Counted from the stretch's first letter, positions 1 through 13,560 are shown. The stretch is DNA of 64,000 bases from Apteryx mantelli (GCF_036417845.1 NC_090013.1:811001-875000), one strand, 5' to 3'. Translations and numbers: made by a program. Notes: generated by a model not told the origin, from the sequence alone.

Positions 1-660
1 CTGTGTCCGCACCCCCATGTCCTTGTACATGTCCCCCCATGACTGTACCCCCGCTCCCGTCTCCGTGCCCCCTCGTGTCCGTGTCCCCTCCCTGTGTCCG
101 TGCCCCTGTCCCCATGTCTGTGTCCCCTCGTGTCCATGTCCATCCCTGTTTGCACCCCCTCATCCTTGTCCATGTCCTCCCGTGCTTGCACCCCCCCTGC
201 CTCCGTGTCCGTGTTCCCCCCACGTCCATGTCCCCCCGTGTCCGTGTCCCCCGTGCCCGTGTCCGTCCCCCCATGTCCATGTCCCCCCGTGTCCGTGTCC
301 CCCCGCCCCGTGTCCCCCCGTGTCCGTGTCCCCCCTGTTCGTGTCGCCCGTGTCCGTGTCCCCCCGTGCCCGTGCCCATGTCCATGTTCCCCCGCGTCCG
401 TGTCCCCCCGCCCCGTGTCCGTGCCCCCGTGCCCCCCCGCCCTGTGCCCCCCATGTCCATGTCCCCCCGTGTCCATGTCCCCCATGCCTGTGTCACCCCC
501 ATGTCACCCCCGCCCCGTGTCCCCCGTGTCCCCGTGCCCGTGTCCCCCATGTCCATGTCCCCCCCTGTGTCCGTGTCCCCCGTGTCCCCCCATGTCCGTG
601 TCCCCCATGTCCATGTTCCCCCGTGTCCGTGCCCCCGTGCCCGTGCCCCCCGCGCCCCCC
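1..660. repeat. C-rich minisatellite in the last CACNA1A intron
   Basis: The stretch is built from short variants of CCCCCGTGTCCGTGTCC and CCCCATGTCCATGTCC, roughly 16 to 20 bases per unit, repeated with drift up to the acceptor at 710-711. It reads as open in several frames only because it is a simple repeat lacking stops. No gene is seen in it; it is the 3' end of the intron before the terminal CACNA1A exon. Confidence 0.85.
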
Positions 661-711
661 CCCCCCCCGGCGCGCCTCGCTGTGATTCCCGGTGTCTCCG
701 TGTTCGTGTAG

Positions 712-853
712 GGCAGTAGTTCGGTGAGCGGCAGCCCGGTGCTCTCCACCTCGGGGACCAGCACGCCCCGCCGCGGCCGCCGCCAGCTCCCGCCGACCCC
801 CGCCACGCCGCGGCCCCACGTCTCCTACTCGCCCGCCGTCCGCCGCGCCCCCC

Positions 854-887
<34 letters not shown>

Positions 888-986
888 GCCGCCGCCGCCG
901 CGGGGTCCCCGCCGCCCGCCGCCGCCCCCCGACGCCGCGCCGGCCTCGCCCCGCTCCTACCGCCGCTGGCCCGAGCCGCCGCCGCC

Positions 987-1017
<31 letters not shown>

Positions 1018-1085
1018 CCGCGCGGCGCCTATTACCGCGACGAGGAGGCGTTTTACGAGGGCCGCTCGCCCAGGACTTCCCGGTG

Positions 1086-1117
<32 letters not shown>

Positions 1118-1260
1118 GCGGGGCCTCGTCGCCCTCCCGGCACGGCCGGCGCTTGCCCAACGGCTACTACCCGGGTCACGGGCCCGGCAAGGCGCGGCCC
1201 GCCGCCGCCCGCCACGGACTGCGCGACCCCTACAGCGAGACGGACGATGACTGCTGCTAG
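712..1260 (+). CDS. CACNA1A: CACNA1A terminal coding exon (Cav2.1 alpha-1A C-terminus), partial
   Basis: This is the last coding exon of the P/Q-type calcium channel pore subunit; the rest of the gene lies to the left of the window. After an AG acceptor at 710-711 the frame reads [17 protein letters not shown], then [13 protein letters not shown] and RPHVSYSP, which match the vertebrate Cav2.1 cytoplasmic tail. Near the place where human carries the SCA6 glutamine tract there is instead a polyalanine run (856-887, GCC repeats), followed by proline runs and a glycine run. The conserved [15 protein letters not shown] block returns before the end. The protein ends SETDDDCC, whereas human ends DDDWC, so the tryptophan of the PDZ-type ligand is replaced. 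Stop TAG at 1258-1260. Identity is secure; the start of the exon is set by the single good acceptor. Confidence 0.93.
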
Positions 1261-1511
1261 CGGCGGCCGGCTCTATCGCGACACGCCACGACATAGCGCG
1301 ACACGCCACGACCGAGCGCGCCCTCCTCCCGTTTCTCCCCTCCCCTCCCCACCGGGGGAGGCCGCGGCGTGGGCGGCGGGGGGGCGGGGAGGGAGGGGGC
1401 CACGCGCGATGCTATGGATGAGTTTTATCATCTCGATGAACCGCGGCGGTGGGTGGACGGGGGGGGGGGTGCGTGGGAAAAAGGGGGGGGACCGACCCCG
1501 TGTCCCCCCAT

Positions 1512-1544
<33 letters not shown>

Positions 1545-1800
1545 CCCGGGGCAGGAATGAACCCAGCGGGGTGGAAACGGGGCGAGCACGGACGGGACGG
1601 GGCGAGGCACCGGGAAAGGGAGCCCCGGCGAAGCCCCCCCCCGCTTGGCGGCACCGGCACCGGCAGCGGCACCGGCAGCGGCACCGGGGCCGCCCGGGAC
1701 TTTTTCCTCCTCCGCCCGAGGCACGGAGGCCGCGGGAGGCCGGACTCGGGTGGGGGCTGCCGCAATTGCATGAAACGAGTTACCGAGAACCAGAAATAAA
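1261..1800 (+). other. CACNA1A 3' UTR
   Basis: A GC-rich untranslated stretch follows the stop and ends at an AATAAA hexamer at 1795-1800, directly before an A-rich tract. No other gene is seen here. Longer 3' UTR isoforms cannot be excluded. Confidence 0.7.
1795..1800 (+). terminator. CACNA1A poly(A) signal
   Basis: Canonical AATAAA at the end of the 3' UTR, the first such hexamer after the stop codon. Confidence 0.7.
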
Positions 1801-2725
1801 GTTAAAAAAAAAAAAAGACAAAAAAAAAACCCCAAAAACCAAAAAAAAAAAAAAGAAAAAAAACATTAAAAAAGAGGAATTTTGGATCGAGCCCTTCTCG
1901 CTCCTTCCCGGGTCGGACCCCCGCGGGGCTCGGGGGGGGGGCGGAGGAACGGCAGCCCGGGGGGGGGGGCGGTCTGCCCCCCCCGGGGGAAGTCGGGGGG
2001 GGCCCAAGCCGCAGCGGGGCAGTGCCGGGACCCCGGGGATCCCCCGGCTGCGTCACGCCGGGGGGATTCCCCCGCCCCCCCCCGGGGGCAGCACCGTATC
2101 CCCCCCCCGGGGCCGGGGGCAGGGAGGTGCCCTGGGGTGGGGGGCGATGGGGCACCGGGGGGGACAGTGGGGAGCCCTTGGAGGCGGCTATGGGGCGGTG
2201 GGGAGCCCCGGGGGGGGGTTATGAGGCACGGGAGGGGGGCAGGAGGGAGCCCCGGGGGGCTGGGGGGAGCGTTGGGAAGGGCTATGGGGCACAGGGAAGG
2301 GGCAGTGGGGCTGGGGGGGGGGTCCTCATCCTGCTGCTCCGACCGCAGACACCCGCCCCCCCGCCGAGCCGTGCAGGGGGCCCAGGCGTCCCGGCGCCCG
2401 GCCCCTCCCCCGCCGCGGCAGGAACGAGGAAGCGGCGGAGCCGGAGCGGCCCCGGGGCAGGAAACGTCTTGGCCTCGGGGGGGGGGACGGGGGGGACACG
2501 GGAGGAGGGACACGGGGACCCCCCCCCCCGGAGCCACCCGCATCCCGGTCCCTGCGCCCCGGGCGGGGGTCTGCGGGGTCCCGCTGCCCCCCCCCCCACC
2601 CCAGCACCGGGGGGACCGGGACACCCGGGCTGGGACCGGGACACCGGGGCGGGGACCGGGCTGGGACCGGGTGAACCGGCTCCGCCGGTCGGGGTGGCGC
2701 GGGGGGGTGGTGCCGGGCCGGGCCA
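1801..2725. other. Intergenic spacer with A-rich tract
   Basis: An almost pure A tract runs from about 1803 to 1875 and is followed by G- and C-homopolymer-rich spacer. Long frames here have only simple-repeat composition. One copy of the dispersed CCCAGGCGTCC motif lies near 2383. I see no gene. Confidence 0.6.
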
Positions 2726-2729
2726 CGCA

Positions 2730-3325
2730 CCCCACACCCCGCATCGGCACCCTGCACCTACAGCGGCACCCTGCATCCACACCGGCACCCCACATCGCAC
2801 CCCACATCGGCACCCTGCACCCCACACCAGCACCTGCACCCCACATTGGCACCCTGCGCCCTACACCAGCACCCCACACCAGCACCCTGCACCTGCACCC
2901 CACATCGCACCCCACATCGGCACCCTGCACCAGCACCCTGCACTCACACTGGCACCCTGCACCCCACACCGGCACCCTGCACCTGCACCCCACATTGGCA
3001 CCCTGCGTCCTACACCAGCACCCTGCACCTGCACCCCACATTGGCACCCCACATCGGCACCCTGCACCAGCACCCTGCACCCACACCGGCACCCTGCACC
3101 CCACATCGGCACCCCACACTGCCACCCTGCACCCCACAACCCACACCAGCACCCTCCACCTGCACCCCACATCGGCACCCTGCACTCACACTGCCACCCT
3201 GCACCCCACAACCCACACCGGCACCCTGCATCTGCACCCTGCACCGGCGCCCTGCACCTGTGCTCACATCGGCACCCTGCGCCCACACCGGCACCCTGCA
3301 CCCCACAACCCACCCCAGCACCCCC
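2730..3325. repeat. CACCCTGCACC minisatellite
   Basis: Tandem variants of CACCCTGCACCCCACATCGG and CACCAGCACCCTGCACCTG fill this stretch in the CACNA1A-IER2 spacer. Unit phase drifts between about 10 and 24 bases. All six frames are open for long distances because of the repeat, so none is called as a gene. Confidence 0.85.
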
Positions 3326-4299
3326 CGGGCTGGAAGAACCCAGGCGTCCGGGCGGGGTTCAGGCCCCCCCGGGAGGAAGCGGCGGCGCCGGGGCCTCCGG
3401 GGGCTCCGGGCAGCGGCGGCTCCGGAAGCGCCGCGGCTCCGCTCCCCGCCCCGGGCCCGCCGCAGCGGATGGGGCCCAGGCGTCCGGGCAGCCGCCCCCG
3501 CCCTGCCCTCCCCCTCACCCCCCCCCCGGGGGGCCCAGGCATCCGGGAGGCCGCCCCCGCACTACTTCCCCCCCCCCCCCCGCTTCCCCCGGGGGACCCA
3601 GGCGTCCGGGCGCTCGCCCTTCCCGCCCCCGCTCAGACTCCCACGTGGGCACCACGTGGAGCCACCCGGAACCCGGGGGCACCCTCCCCCCCCGCCCTTT
3701 CCCGCGCACTCGGACACCTGGGTCCCTGCCCCGCGTGGGGAAACTGAGGCAGGGAGCAGCCGCGCGTGGGAGCAGGGCACAGCACAGCCGCCCGGGGGGG
3801 GGAAAGGAGGCGGCCCCCCCCCCCTTCTCATTGGGCAAAAGGCAGGAAACTCCCCCAAAACCCCGAGGCCGAAGCAGCCAAACTGCCCACCCCCGTGGGG
3901 CTGGCCTGGGGGCTCCCCGTGGGGATGTGCCCCCCCACACACAACCGGGGCTGCTGCCCTCGAGCCCCCCCAACCCCCTTTTCCCAGAAAGGGCCGGTTC
4001 TGCCTCAAAGCTTGGGCTGGAAAGAGAAACCCCCCGAGTGGCCTCAACCCCGATACGAGACACCAGAGAATCCACCACGAGCTCCCCAGGAAGCGTGTGT
4101 GTGTGTGCACGTGTGTGTGGGGGGGAGTTTTAAACCCCCCCAGCCCCCCAAATTGAGGAGTCAGAGCCCCCCATGGGGCAGCGAGCACGGGGGGGTGGAA
4201 GACCCCCCCCACCCTGCAGCACCGAGCACCCCCGGGGCTCCCCGACCCCCCCCCCCCGGCGGCAGCGATCCGCGGAGGCAGCAGGTTCACAAACACGCT
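3326..4299. other. Spacer downstream of IER2, with MIR-like motif copies
   Basis: CCCAGGCGTCCGGG or a close variant occurs near 3339, 3476, 3533 and 3597, and an inverted copy near 3712 is followed by GGGGAAACTGAGGCAGG, the two sequence hallmarks of MIR elements. A short GT microsatellite lies at 4097-4124. No coding gene is supported. Confidence 0.55.
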
Positions 4300-4305
4300 T
4301 TTATT
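4300..4305 (-). terminator. IER2 poly(A) signal
   Basis: TTTATT on the plus strand gives AATAAA on the IER2 strand, about 570 bases past its stop codon, leaving a 3' UTR of about 4306-4870. Confidence 0.65.
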
Positions 4306-4870
4306 TCATTAACAAAATAATAATTAAGCACAAAAAAAGGAAGGGGGGAAGCAGCTCCCCCCCCATGGGGTATAAATTACCGCCCCCAGGCGCGGGAGGG
4401 GGACAGGGCCAGCCTGGAGCCCCCCCACCGGGAACAGGGAAGGGTTAGGATGCCCCCCACCCACGGGCACCGGGAAGTCCCGTCCCGTCCCGTCCCGTCC
4501 CCCCCCCCCGCCGGGTGACGCAACCGCTGTCACATGCCGGTGAGTCACCGCGGGGGGGCCAGGGCCCGCCGGGGCCCCCCCGGGCTCCAGAGTATCAAAA
4601 CCCCGCGTGTCCCAGAGGGGGGGATCCATGTGCCCCCCCCCACACCCTTGCCAGTTCCGTGCCCCCCAAGGGGTGTCCATGTGTCCGGGGGGGGGTCCGT
4701 GCCCCCCCCTTGCCAGCTCCGTGGGTCCCGGGGGCTCCGCGCTCCCCCTTTGCCGGCTCCGTGGGTCCCGGGGGGGGGGGCTCCGTGCCCCAAAGGGGGT
4801 GTCCATGTGTCCGGGGGGGGTGTCTCCGTGCCCCCCCCCTTTGCCGGTTCCGTGGGTCCCGGGGAGGGTC

Positions 4871-5794
4871 TCAGCAGGCCCCGACGGCGCGGACGAGGAG
4901 GCCGAAGGCGGCGGCGGGCGACGCGGCGCAGCGGCTCGGCGGCCCCGGCGGCTCCTCCGTCTCCAGCCGCGCCCGTTTGCTCGGTACCGGCACCAGCCCC
5001 GGCGCGGCGCCGTCCCAGCCGCTGCTCCGCCGTTTCCGCCCGGCCCGCGGCGGCGACGGGGGGGTCCCGGGGCAGCGGGGCTGCGGCTCAGCCGGGGCCG
5101 GGGATGCGCACGGCGCTGTCTGCCGGTCCGCTGCTCTGGGGGGGTCCCGGGTCGGTGCACACGGCGGTGTCTCCCGGTCCGGTTCGCGCGGGGGGGCCCC
5201 CCGGTGCTGGGCGCTGGCGGGGTCGCGGTTCGGTGCGTCCTGGGAGTCCCCGGGCTGCAGCCACGGCGGAGTCCCGGCGGTCGGTGAGAACGGGGGTGTC
5301 TCCCGGTGCTGGACGCTGGCGGGATCCCGGCTCGGTGCGAACGGGGGTGTCTCTCGGTGCAAGGCGGTGGGGGGGTCCCGGTCCGGTGCAAACGGCGGTG
5401 CCTGGTGCAGGGCGCTGCCGGGGTCCCGGCTCGGTGCAAACGGCGGGGTCCCCCGGTGCGGTGCAGTCGGGGGTGCCCCGTGCAGGGCGCTGACCGGGTC
5501 CGGACTCGGTGCAGCCGGCGGGTCCCGGTGCAGGGCGGTCCGGGGGTCCCGGCTCGGTACAACCGGCGGGTCCCGGTGCAGGGCGCCGGGGGGCTCCGGG
5601 CTCGCTGCAGCCGGCGGGTCGCGGCGCAGCCCGTCGCCGTCGGCGGCGGCGCGGGCGGCGAGGTAGCGGTGGCGGGCGGCGCGCATGAGGAGCGAGAGCT
5701 GGAGGCTGCGGTGGAGGCGGAGGCCGCCGCGCTGCAGGCGGCACCGGTAGAGCTTCCACACCGACACCGTGAGGATGCGCTGCGCCTCCTCCAT
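4871..5794 (-). CDS. IER2: IER2, immediate early response 2, intronless
   Basis: A single 307-residue frame. The N-terminus (MEEAQRILTVSVWK, then the RGGLRLHRSLQLSLLMR block, residues 1-48) matches the conserved IER family domain. The C-terminus keeps RKRRSS (253-258), SKRARLE (272-278) and the terminal LLVRAV motif (299-304), all shared with human IER2. Human IER2 is about 223 residues; the extra length is a tandem repeat at residues 57-230 built on ALHRxxPPxAPxRDP units of about 16 residues, which looks lineage-specific. IER2 is a growth-factor-induced nuclear protein acting in transcriptional control. A TATA box lies 43 bases upstream of the ATG and an SRF/Ets cluster about 1 kb upstream. 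The start is the only ATG that preserves the family N-terminus. Placement beside CACNA1A matches human. Confidence 0.93.
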   Translation of the reverse strand: MEEAQRILTVSVWKLYRCRLQRGGLRLHRSLQLSLLMRAARHRYLAARAAADGDGLRRDPPAAASPEPPGALHRDPPVVPSRDPRTALHRDPPAAPSPDPVSALHGAPPTAPHRGTPPFAPSRDPGSALHQAPPFAPDRDPPTALHRETPPFAPSRDPASVQHRETPPFSPTAGTPPWLQPGDSQDAPNRDPASAQHRGAPPREPDRETPPCAPTRDPPRAADRQTAPCASPAPAEPQPRCPGTPPSPPRAGRKRRSSGWDGAAPGLVPVPSKRARLETEEPPGPPSRCAASPAAAFGLLVRAVGAC

Positions 5795-5836
5795 GGCGCC
5801 CGCGGCCCGATGCGCGGGGCCGCCCCGGCTCCGCGC

Positions 5837-5844
5837 TCTTATAG
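5837..5844 (-). promoter_or_regulatory. IER2 TATA box
   Basis: The minus strand reads GCGCTATAAGAGCGC, a good TATAAG element. Initiation about 30 bases downstream would give a leader of only about 15-20 bases, which is short but possible. Confidence 0.6.
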
Positions 5845-6029
5845 CGCCGCCGCCCCCCGCCACGGGGCCGGGCCGGGCCGGGCCCCCCCCCGCCCCCGCC
5901 CCCGCGCGGCTCCGCATCCGGCCCCGGCGCGGCAACACGGCGCCGGGCGCCGTGGGGGGGGGAGGGCGGAAATGCCGCGGGCGGCGAGGCCCGGCACCGG
6001 GGAGCCGGGGGCGGCCGGGGAGCGGGGGG

Positions 6030-6345
6030 TCTCTGCGCCCCCCCCCGGGACCCTGCGCGCTCCCGGGATCGGGGGGTCCCCGCGCCCCCTCCGGGATCCC
6101 GAGCCCCCCGGGACCCTGCGCGCCCCCGGGATCGGGGGGTCCCCGCGCCCCCTCCGGCATCCCGAGCCCCCCGGGACCCTGCGCGCCCCCGGGATCGGGG
6201 GGTCCCTGCGCCCCCTCCGGCATCCCGAGCCCCCCGGGACCCTGCGCGCCCCCGGGATCGGGGGGTCCCTGCGCCCCCTCCGGCATCCCGAGCCCCCCGG
6301 GACCCTGCGCGCTCCCGGGATCGGGGGTCCCTGCGCCCCCTCCGG
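6030..6345. repeat. 63-bp tandem repeat upstream of IER2
   Basis: The marker GGGATCGG recurs at 6065, 6128, 6191, 6254 and 6317, exactly 63 bases apart, giving five copies of a CCGGGACCCTGCGCGC-containing unit. Copies are nearly identical, so the array is recent. It lies between the IER2 TATA box and the distal SRF-type sites. Confidence 0.9.
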
Positions 6346-6764
6346 GACCCTGACCCCCCCCGGGACCTTGAGCTCCCCCGGGATGAGGGGTCCCTGAGCC
6401 CCCCGGGTTTGAGAGGGGTCCCTGCGCGCCTCCGGGACGGGATGCCCCGGGGGGGGAGGGAAGCACGTTGCGCCCCGGTAACACAGGGCAGCACGGGGAG
6501 GGGTGCGGGGGGGGGGTGCACGTGTGTGTAGGGGCGTGTTTAGGGGTCGCGTGGGGTTGCGCAGGGCTGCGTGCAGGGGGTGTATGGGGGTTGTTTAGGG
6601 GTGTGTGTGAGGGTTGCGTAGGGGTGTACGGGGGGTTGTGCTGGGGTATGTTTAGGGATTGCGTAGGGGTGTTCCCGGACGCCGCGGGCGAGGGTTTCCC
6701 CCCCCCTCCCGCGCGGCCCCTTTAAGGGCGCGGCCCCGCCCCCGCTGAGGTCACCCCGCGCCGT

Positions 6765-6860
6765 TTCCATGACTATATTAGGGGGCCCGTGACGGCAGGA
6801 AGGAGGAGGGGGCGGGGCCGCGCGGCGCGGCGCTTCCGCTGCCCAAATAAGGGCAAGGGG
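6765..6860 (-). promoter_or_regulatory. SRF/Ets (serum-response-like) cluster upstream of IER2
   Basis: A perfect CArG box, CCAAATAAGG, lies at 6843-6852 with an Ets-type TTCCG element nine bases to its left, and a one-mismatch CArG (CTATATTAGG) lies at 6773-6782. Paired CArG and Ets sites form SRF-TCF serum response elements. The mouse IER2 orthologue (pip92) is known to need Ets and CArG-like elements for serum induction. The cluster lies about 1 kb upstream of the IER2 start. Function is inferred from motifs and position. Confidence 0.65.
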
Positions 6861-7510
6861 CGGGGCGCGCCGGCCCCGGGGAAGCCCCGCCTCCCCTCCC
6901 CGGCACCCACGTGCGGACGGGCGGCGGGCGATGCGCAGCGCCGAGCACCGGCGATTGCAGGGGGACAGCGGGGTTTGGACGGGGACAGCGGGCAGCGCCA
7001 GGCACCGGGCTTTGCACGGGGACACCAGGCAGTGCACAAAACACCGTGCACACGCACACACAGTGCCACACTCCCCCAACCCCCCCGCGCGCACCCCGGG
7101 CCGCAGGAACCCCCAACCCCTCTGGGACCCCCCCCACGCACACACACACGCGTGTGAAGGCCTGCGGCTGCTCCTCGCCAACGGGCGCAGGACACCTGGG
7201 CCCTCTCCCTGCATTGGCGGGGGGTGCTCGGACACCTGGGCCCTCTGCTTGGGGAGGGGGTTGTGCCTTGCGTGTGCCTCAGTTTCCCCACTGCCCCCGA
7301 GGCGGCTGGGAGCCCCTCGGTGGCCCCCTCGGGGGCTGGCGCCAGGGGGGACTCGGGGATGACACGGGGGGTCTGGCCCCCCGGGGGGGGTCCCACAGCC
7401 CTGGGGATTCTCCGGTGGCTCCTATGGGGTTGAGCAGGGGGACCCGGACGCGTGGGGCAGCCCAGGGCGGGCGAGGAAGGAGCCACGGGGGGGTTTGTTA
7501 CAAACCTCTG
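6861..7510. other. IER2-NACC1 spacer
   Basis: GC-rich sequence with MIR-like fragments: GTGCCTCAGTTTCCCC near 7274 and GGACACCTGGGCCC near 7190 and 7227. A CA-rich stretch lies at 7045-7150. No gene is seen. Confidence 0.5.
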
Positions 7511-7514
7511 TGTT

Positions 7515-7520
7515 TTTATT
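7515..7520 (-). terminator. Probable NACC1 poly(A) signal
   Basis: AATAAA on the minus strand inside the only AT-rich patch (7497-7590) between IER2 and NACC1. It implies a 3' UTR of about 2.7 kb. The long distance makes an intermediate site possible. Confidence 0.5.
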
Positions 7521-10219
7521 TACTCATTATTAACATTTCTGCAGTTTTTTTTTTTTCTCTTCTCGTTTCTGTTCATCTTTACAGCAGTTCATGTGCAATT
7601 CTCCAGCGTTTCGGGGCGCGGGGACGGGGAGTCACGAAAAACGGGCGTCTTGGCACTTTATAACACAGGACAAACACTGGCGTCCCCGGGGGGGGCGTCT
7701 CTGGGGCGCGGGGGGGTCCCCTTCCCTGGGGGTCCCCCTTTCCGGGGGCTCGGGAGCCGGGGGGAGGCGGCTGGGGGGGCAGAGAAGCGAAAGCCCGGGG
7801 GGGGGTGGGGATCCATGCTGCTGAGATGGCCGCGAAACGCTGCGCGGTTCCCTTTTTTTGTACGGTTTTTGGGTTGGAAAAAATAAAAAAAGGGCAAAAA
7901 AAGAAAAAAGCCCAATGCTGCCGGGGGAGGGAAGCTGGAAGGGGAGCTGGGGGGGGGGGGCTGAGCTTTCCGAGCGCCCGCGAGGCCGGGGGCACCCAGG
8001 TCCCAGCTGGCTCTGGAGGGGGGGGGGGTCAGGGACCCCCCCGTGCACCCCTCCCTGGCCAGGGCTGAGACCGGTGCAACTCGTCACACGCGGGAGCCAG
8101 GAAAAGGGAAGGGAACATGCCCAGGCAGCTCCGGCCCCGTGTCCTGCTGCCTCCTCCCAGGGAAACTGAGGCACAGGGCGGGGAGAACCCAGGCGTCCGG
8201 GTGCTGGCGGGGGGGGGGGCAATAGAGGTGGGGGCTGGGGGTCCCCGTCCCCTCCCCGGGGGCCCGGTGGCCGCGGCGAGCGGGCCGGGGACGTTTGGCA
8301 CGGAGCAGTGAGATACTGGAGATGCGAACGGATCCCGGCGGGCCGGGGAGCAGGTAAGGCACTTGACCGAACGTCAGGAGACCTGTTGGGGGGGCGGGGG
8401 GGGGGCCCGGACGCCTGGGTCCCCTCCCCAGCTCGGGGGGGGGGGGGGCAGCACGGTCGATAGGTTAAGAGCAGGGGCCCGGACGCCTGGGTTCTCTCCC
8501 CCCCCCTCTGCTTCCGGCAGGTCAGCAGGGATGGAGCAGGAGGGGGGTGGGAGCCCGGATGCCTGGGTCCCATCCTGGTCGCCCCCCTGCCAGCTCACTG
8601 AGCCGGGGGGGGGGGGAAGGGAGGGGGGAGCTGCCGCTCGGTGCCTCAGTTTCCCCACTCGGGGCCTGGATGACCCCGGCGTCGGGGCAGAGGTGGGGAG
8701 CGAGAGCCGGGGCTGGGGGTGTCCCTGTCCCCCCCCGTCCCCAGGTCTGGCCCCCCCCCCCCGGTCCCTGCCCGGAGGCGGGATTCGAACCCACGACCCC
8801 CTGTCCCAACCCTGGCTTCTCGGATCTTCCCCCCCTCCAAAATGATCCCAGCCCGGACGCCGGGGCCCACCCCATCCCGCTGCTCCCAGGGTGCCTCCGG
8901 CCCCGAGCCGGTGCTGGCTGCGGGCAGGCCCCGGCGAGGGACTAATGAAGCAGGGGGTTAACGAGGAGGAACCGCTCGTTAGCGGGAGCTTCGGCGTTTA
9001 ATTCCCACCGGCAGCGGGGGGGGGGGCCTGTCCCCACGAGGCCAGACACGGCTCTGACCCCACGTCCCCCGGCAGTGCCAGGTCCGTCCCCCCTTTTACC
9101 CACGGGGAAACTGAGGCACGGAGTGGCCGGGGTGGGGGGGAGGCGACTCGCCCCGGCCCCTCCGTCAGGAAGGAGCCCAGGCGTCCGGGGAGCAGCACGG
9201 TCAAGCAGAGACGCGGCAGAAGGAAAAGAAGGAGGGAAAGAGGGATGGAGAGATGGGACCCCCCCCCGCGCCACCGGCACAGCCCCAGCACCCAAACCCG
9301 CCCCCCCGTGGGCTCTGCTCCCTGCCCCCCCCCCCAAAGACCTGCCTGCGCCCACGTCCAGCCGAGGGGGGGGGACACGAGCGGGGGACACCAGGGGCAC
9401 CTCGGGGACGCGGAGGGGTGCTGGGAGCTGGGGGACCAACGCTGACGCCCGGGGAGATGCCGGCCCCGGGGAGGGGACGCGGGGGGGGGGGACCCACATG
9501 GTTGCCTGGAAAGACGCGGGGGACGGGGGACACACGGCGGCGGCCTGAAGAGGCTCCGGCCCCAGGGAGGGGACGCAGGGGACCCGGGGGGACACATGCA
9601 GGCGCCTGGAGAGACGCTGGGACACGGGGCGAACACGTGTGGTTGCCTGGAGAGATGCTGGTCCCCGGCGAAGGGGGGGACACGGGGGACCTGGGGACAC
9701 ATGCGGTTGCCTGCAGAGACACTGGCCCCGGGGTTGGGGGGGGAGAGGGCACACGGCGGGGGGGGGGACGGGACCCACGCGGTCGCCTGGAGAAACATCG
9801 GCCCTGGGGAGGGGACCCGGGGCGGGGGGGGGGACGCGCGGCCTCCCGGAAGGGGGGACCTGGGGACCCCCGCGGTCGCCAGGAGAGACGCTGGCCCCGG
9901 CGAGGGGACGGGGACCTGGTTCAACTCGTGCCCAAGCGGGAGTTGGGGGGGGGCGTTCAAGGGAAGCCCCATCCCGGCGAAGCCGAGCGGGGGGCCGCGG
10001 CGCCCCCAGGGCCACCTCGCCGCGGGGACGCGGCCGAGCCGGGCCGCCACGTTGCCCTCCCCTCCCCTCCCCGGCGAACCCCGAAGGCGGCGGGTCCCCT
10101 CCCCGCCGGCGTGGGACCCTACCCCGAGCGGGCGCCCGCCTGGCGCGGTCCCGACGCCGGCACGGGGCCCGAGCCGGAGCGGGTCCCTCCCCGGCGGGGG
10201 ACCGGGGCCGCGGCCGCGG
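7521..10219 (-). other. Probable NACC1 3' UTR
   Basis: From the NACC1 stop to the hexamer at 7515-7520 there is no convincing coding exon. The stretch carries several MIR-like motif copies (near 8187, 8409, 8480, 8558 and 9176), a tRNA-B-box-like GGGATTCGAACCC near 8784, and diverged G-rich repeats at 9360-9910. Assignment as UTR rests on position and on the hexamer only. Confidence 0.45.
9090..9196 (+). repeat. Degraded MIR (CORE-SINE) copy
   Basis: In order are CTTTTACCCACGGGGAAACT, TGAGGCACGGAGTGGCC, GACTCGCCCCGG and GGAGCCCAGGCGTCCGGG. The same order of blocks occurs in the MIR core to 3' region (TTTTACAGATGAGGAAACTG, GACTTGCCC, GGATTCGAACCCAGG). The CpG-rich changes fit long residence in a GC-biased region. 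Confidence 0.6.
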
Positions 10220-13541
<3,322 letters not shown>

Positions 13542-13560
13542 CGCGGCAGCCGCCGGGGGC

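Noticed and set aside
2022-4133. Very long open frames (up to about 700 codons) on both strands
   Set aside because: They run through CACCCTGCACC-type repeats and GC-homopolymer spacer, have repeat-driven composition (Pro, His, Ala, Gly, Arg), and show no family motif or splice structure.
6030-6345. CRISPR-like periodic repeat
   Set aside because: Units abut with no unique spacers, there are no cas genes, and the context is vertebrate; it is an ordinary minisatellite. The same holds for the intron arrays.
7850-7920. Plus-strand AATAAA near 7879 as the end of an unseen gene
   Set aside because: No plus-strand exons lie upstream between IER2 and this point; it falls in a chance A-rich patch within the probable NACC1 3' UTR.
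8761-8860. tRNA-like T-arm and B box (GGGATTCGAACCC)
   Set aside because: On the minus strand a T-arm can be drawn, but there is no matching acceptor stem, D-arm or anticodon arm. It is better explained as a SINE or tRNA-pseudogene relic.
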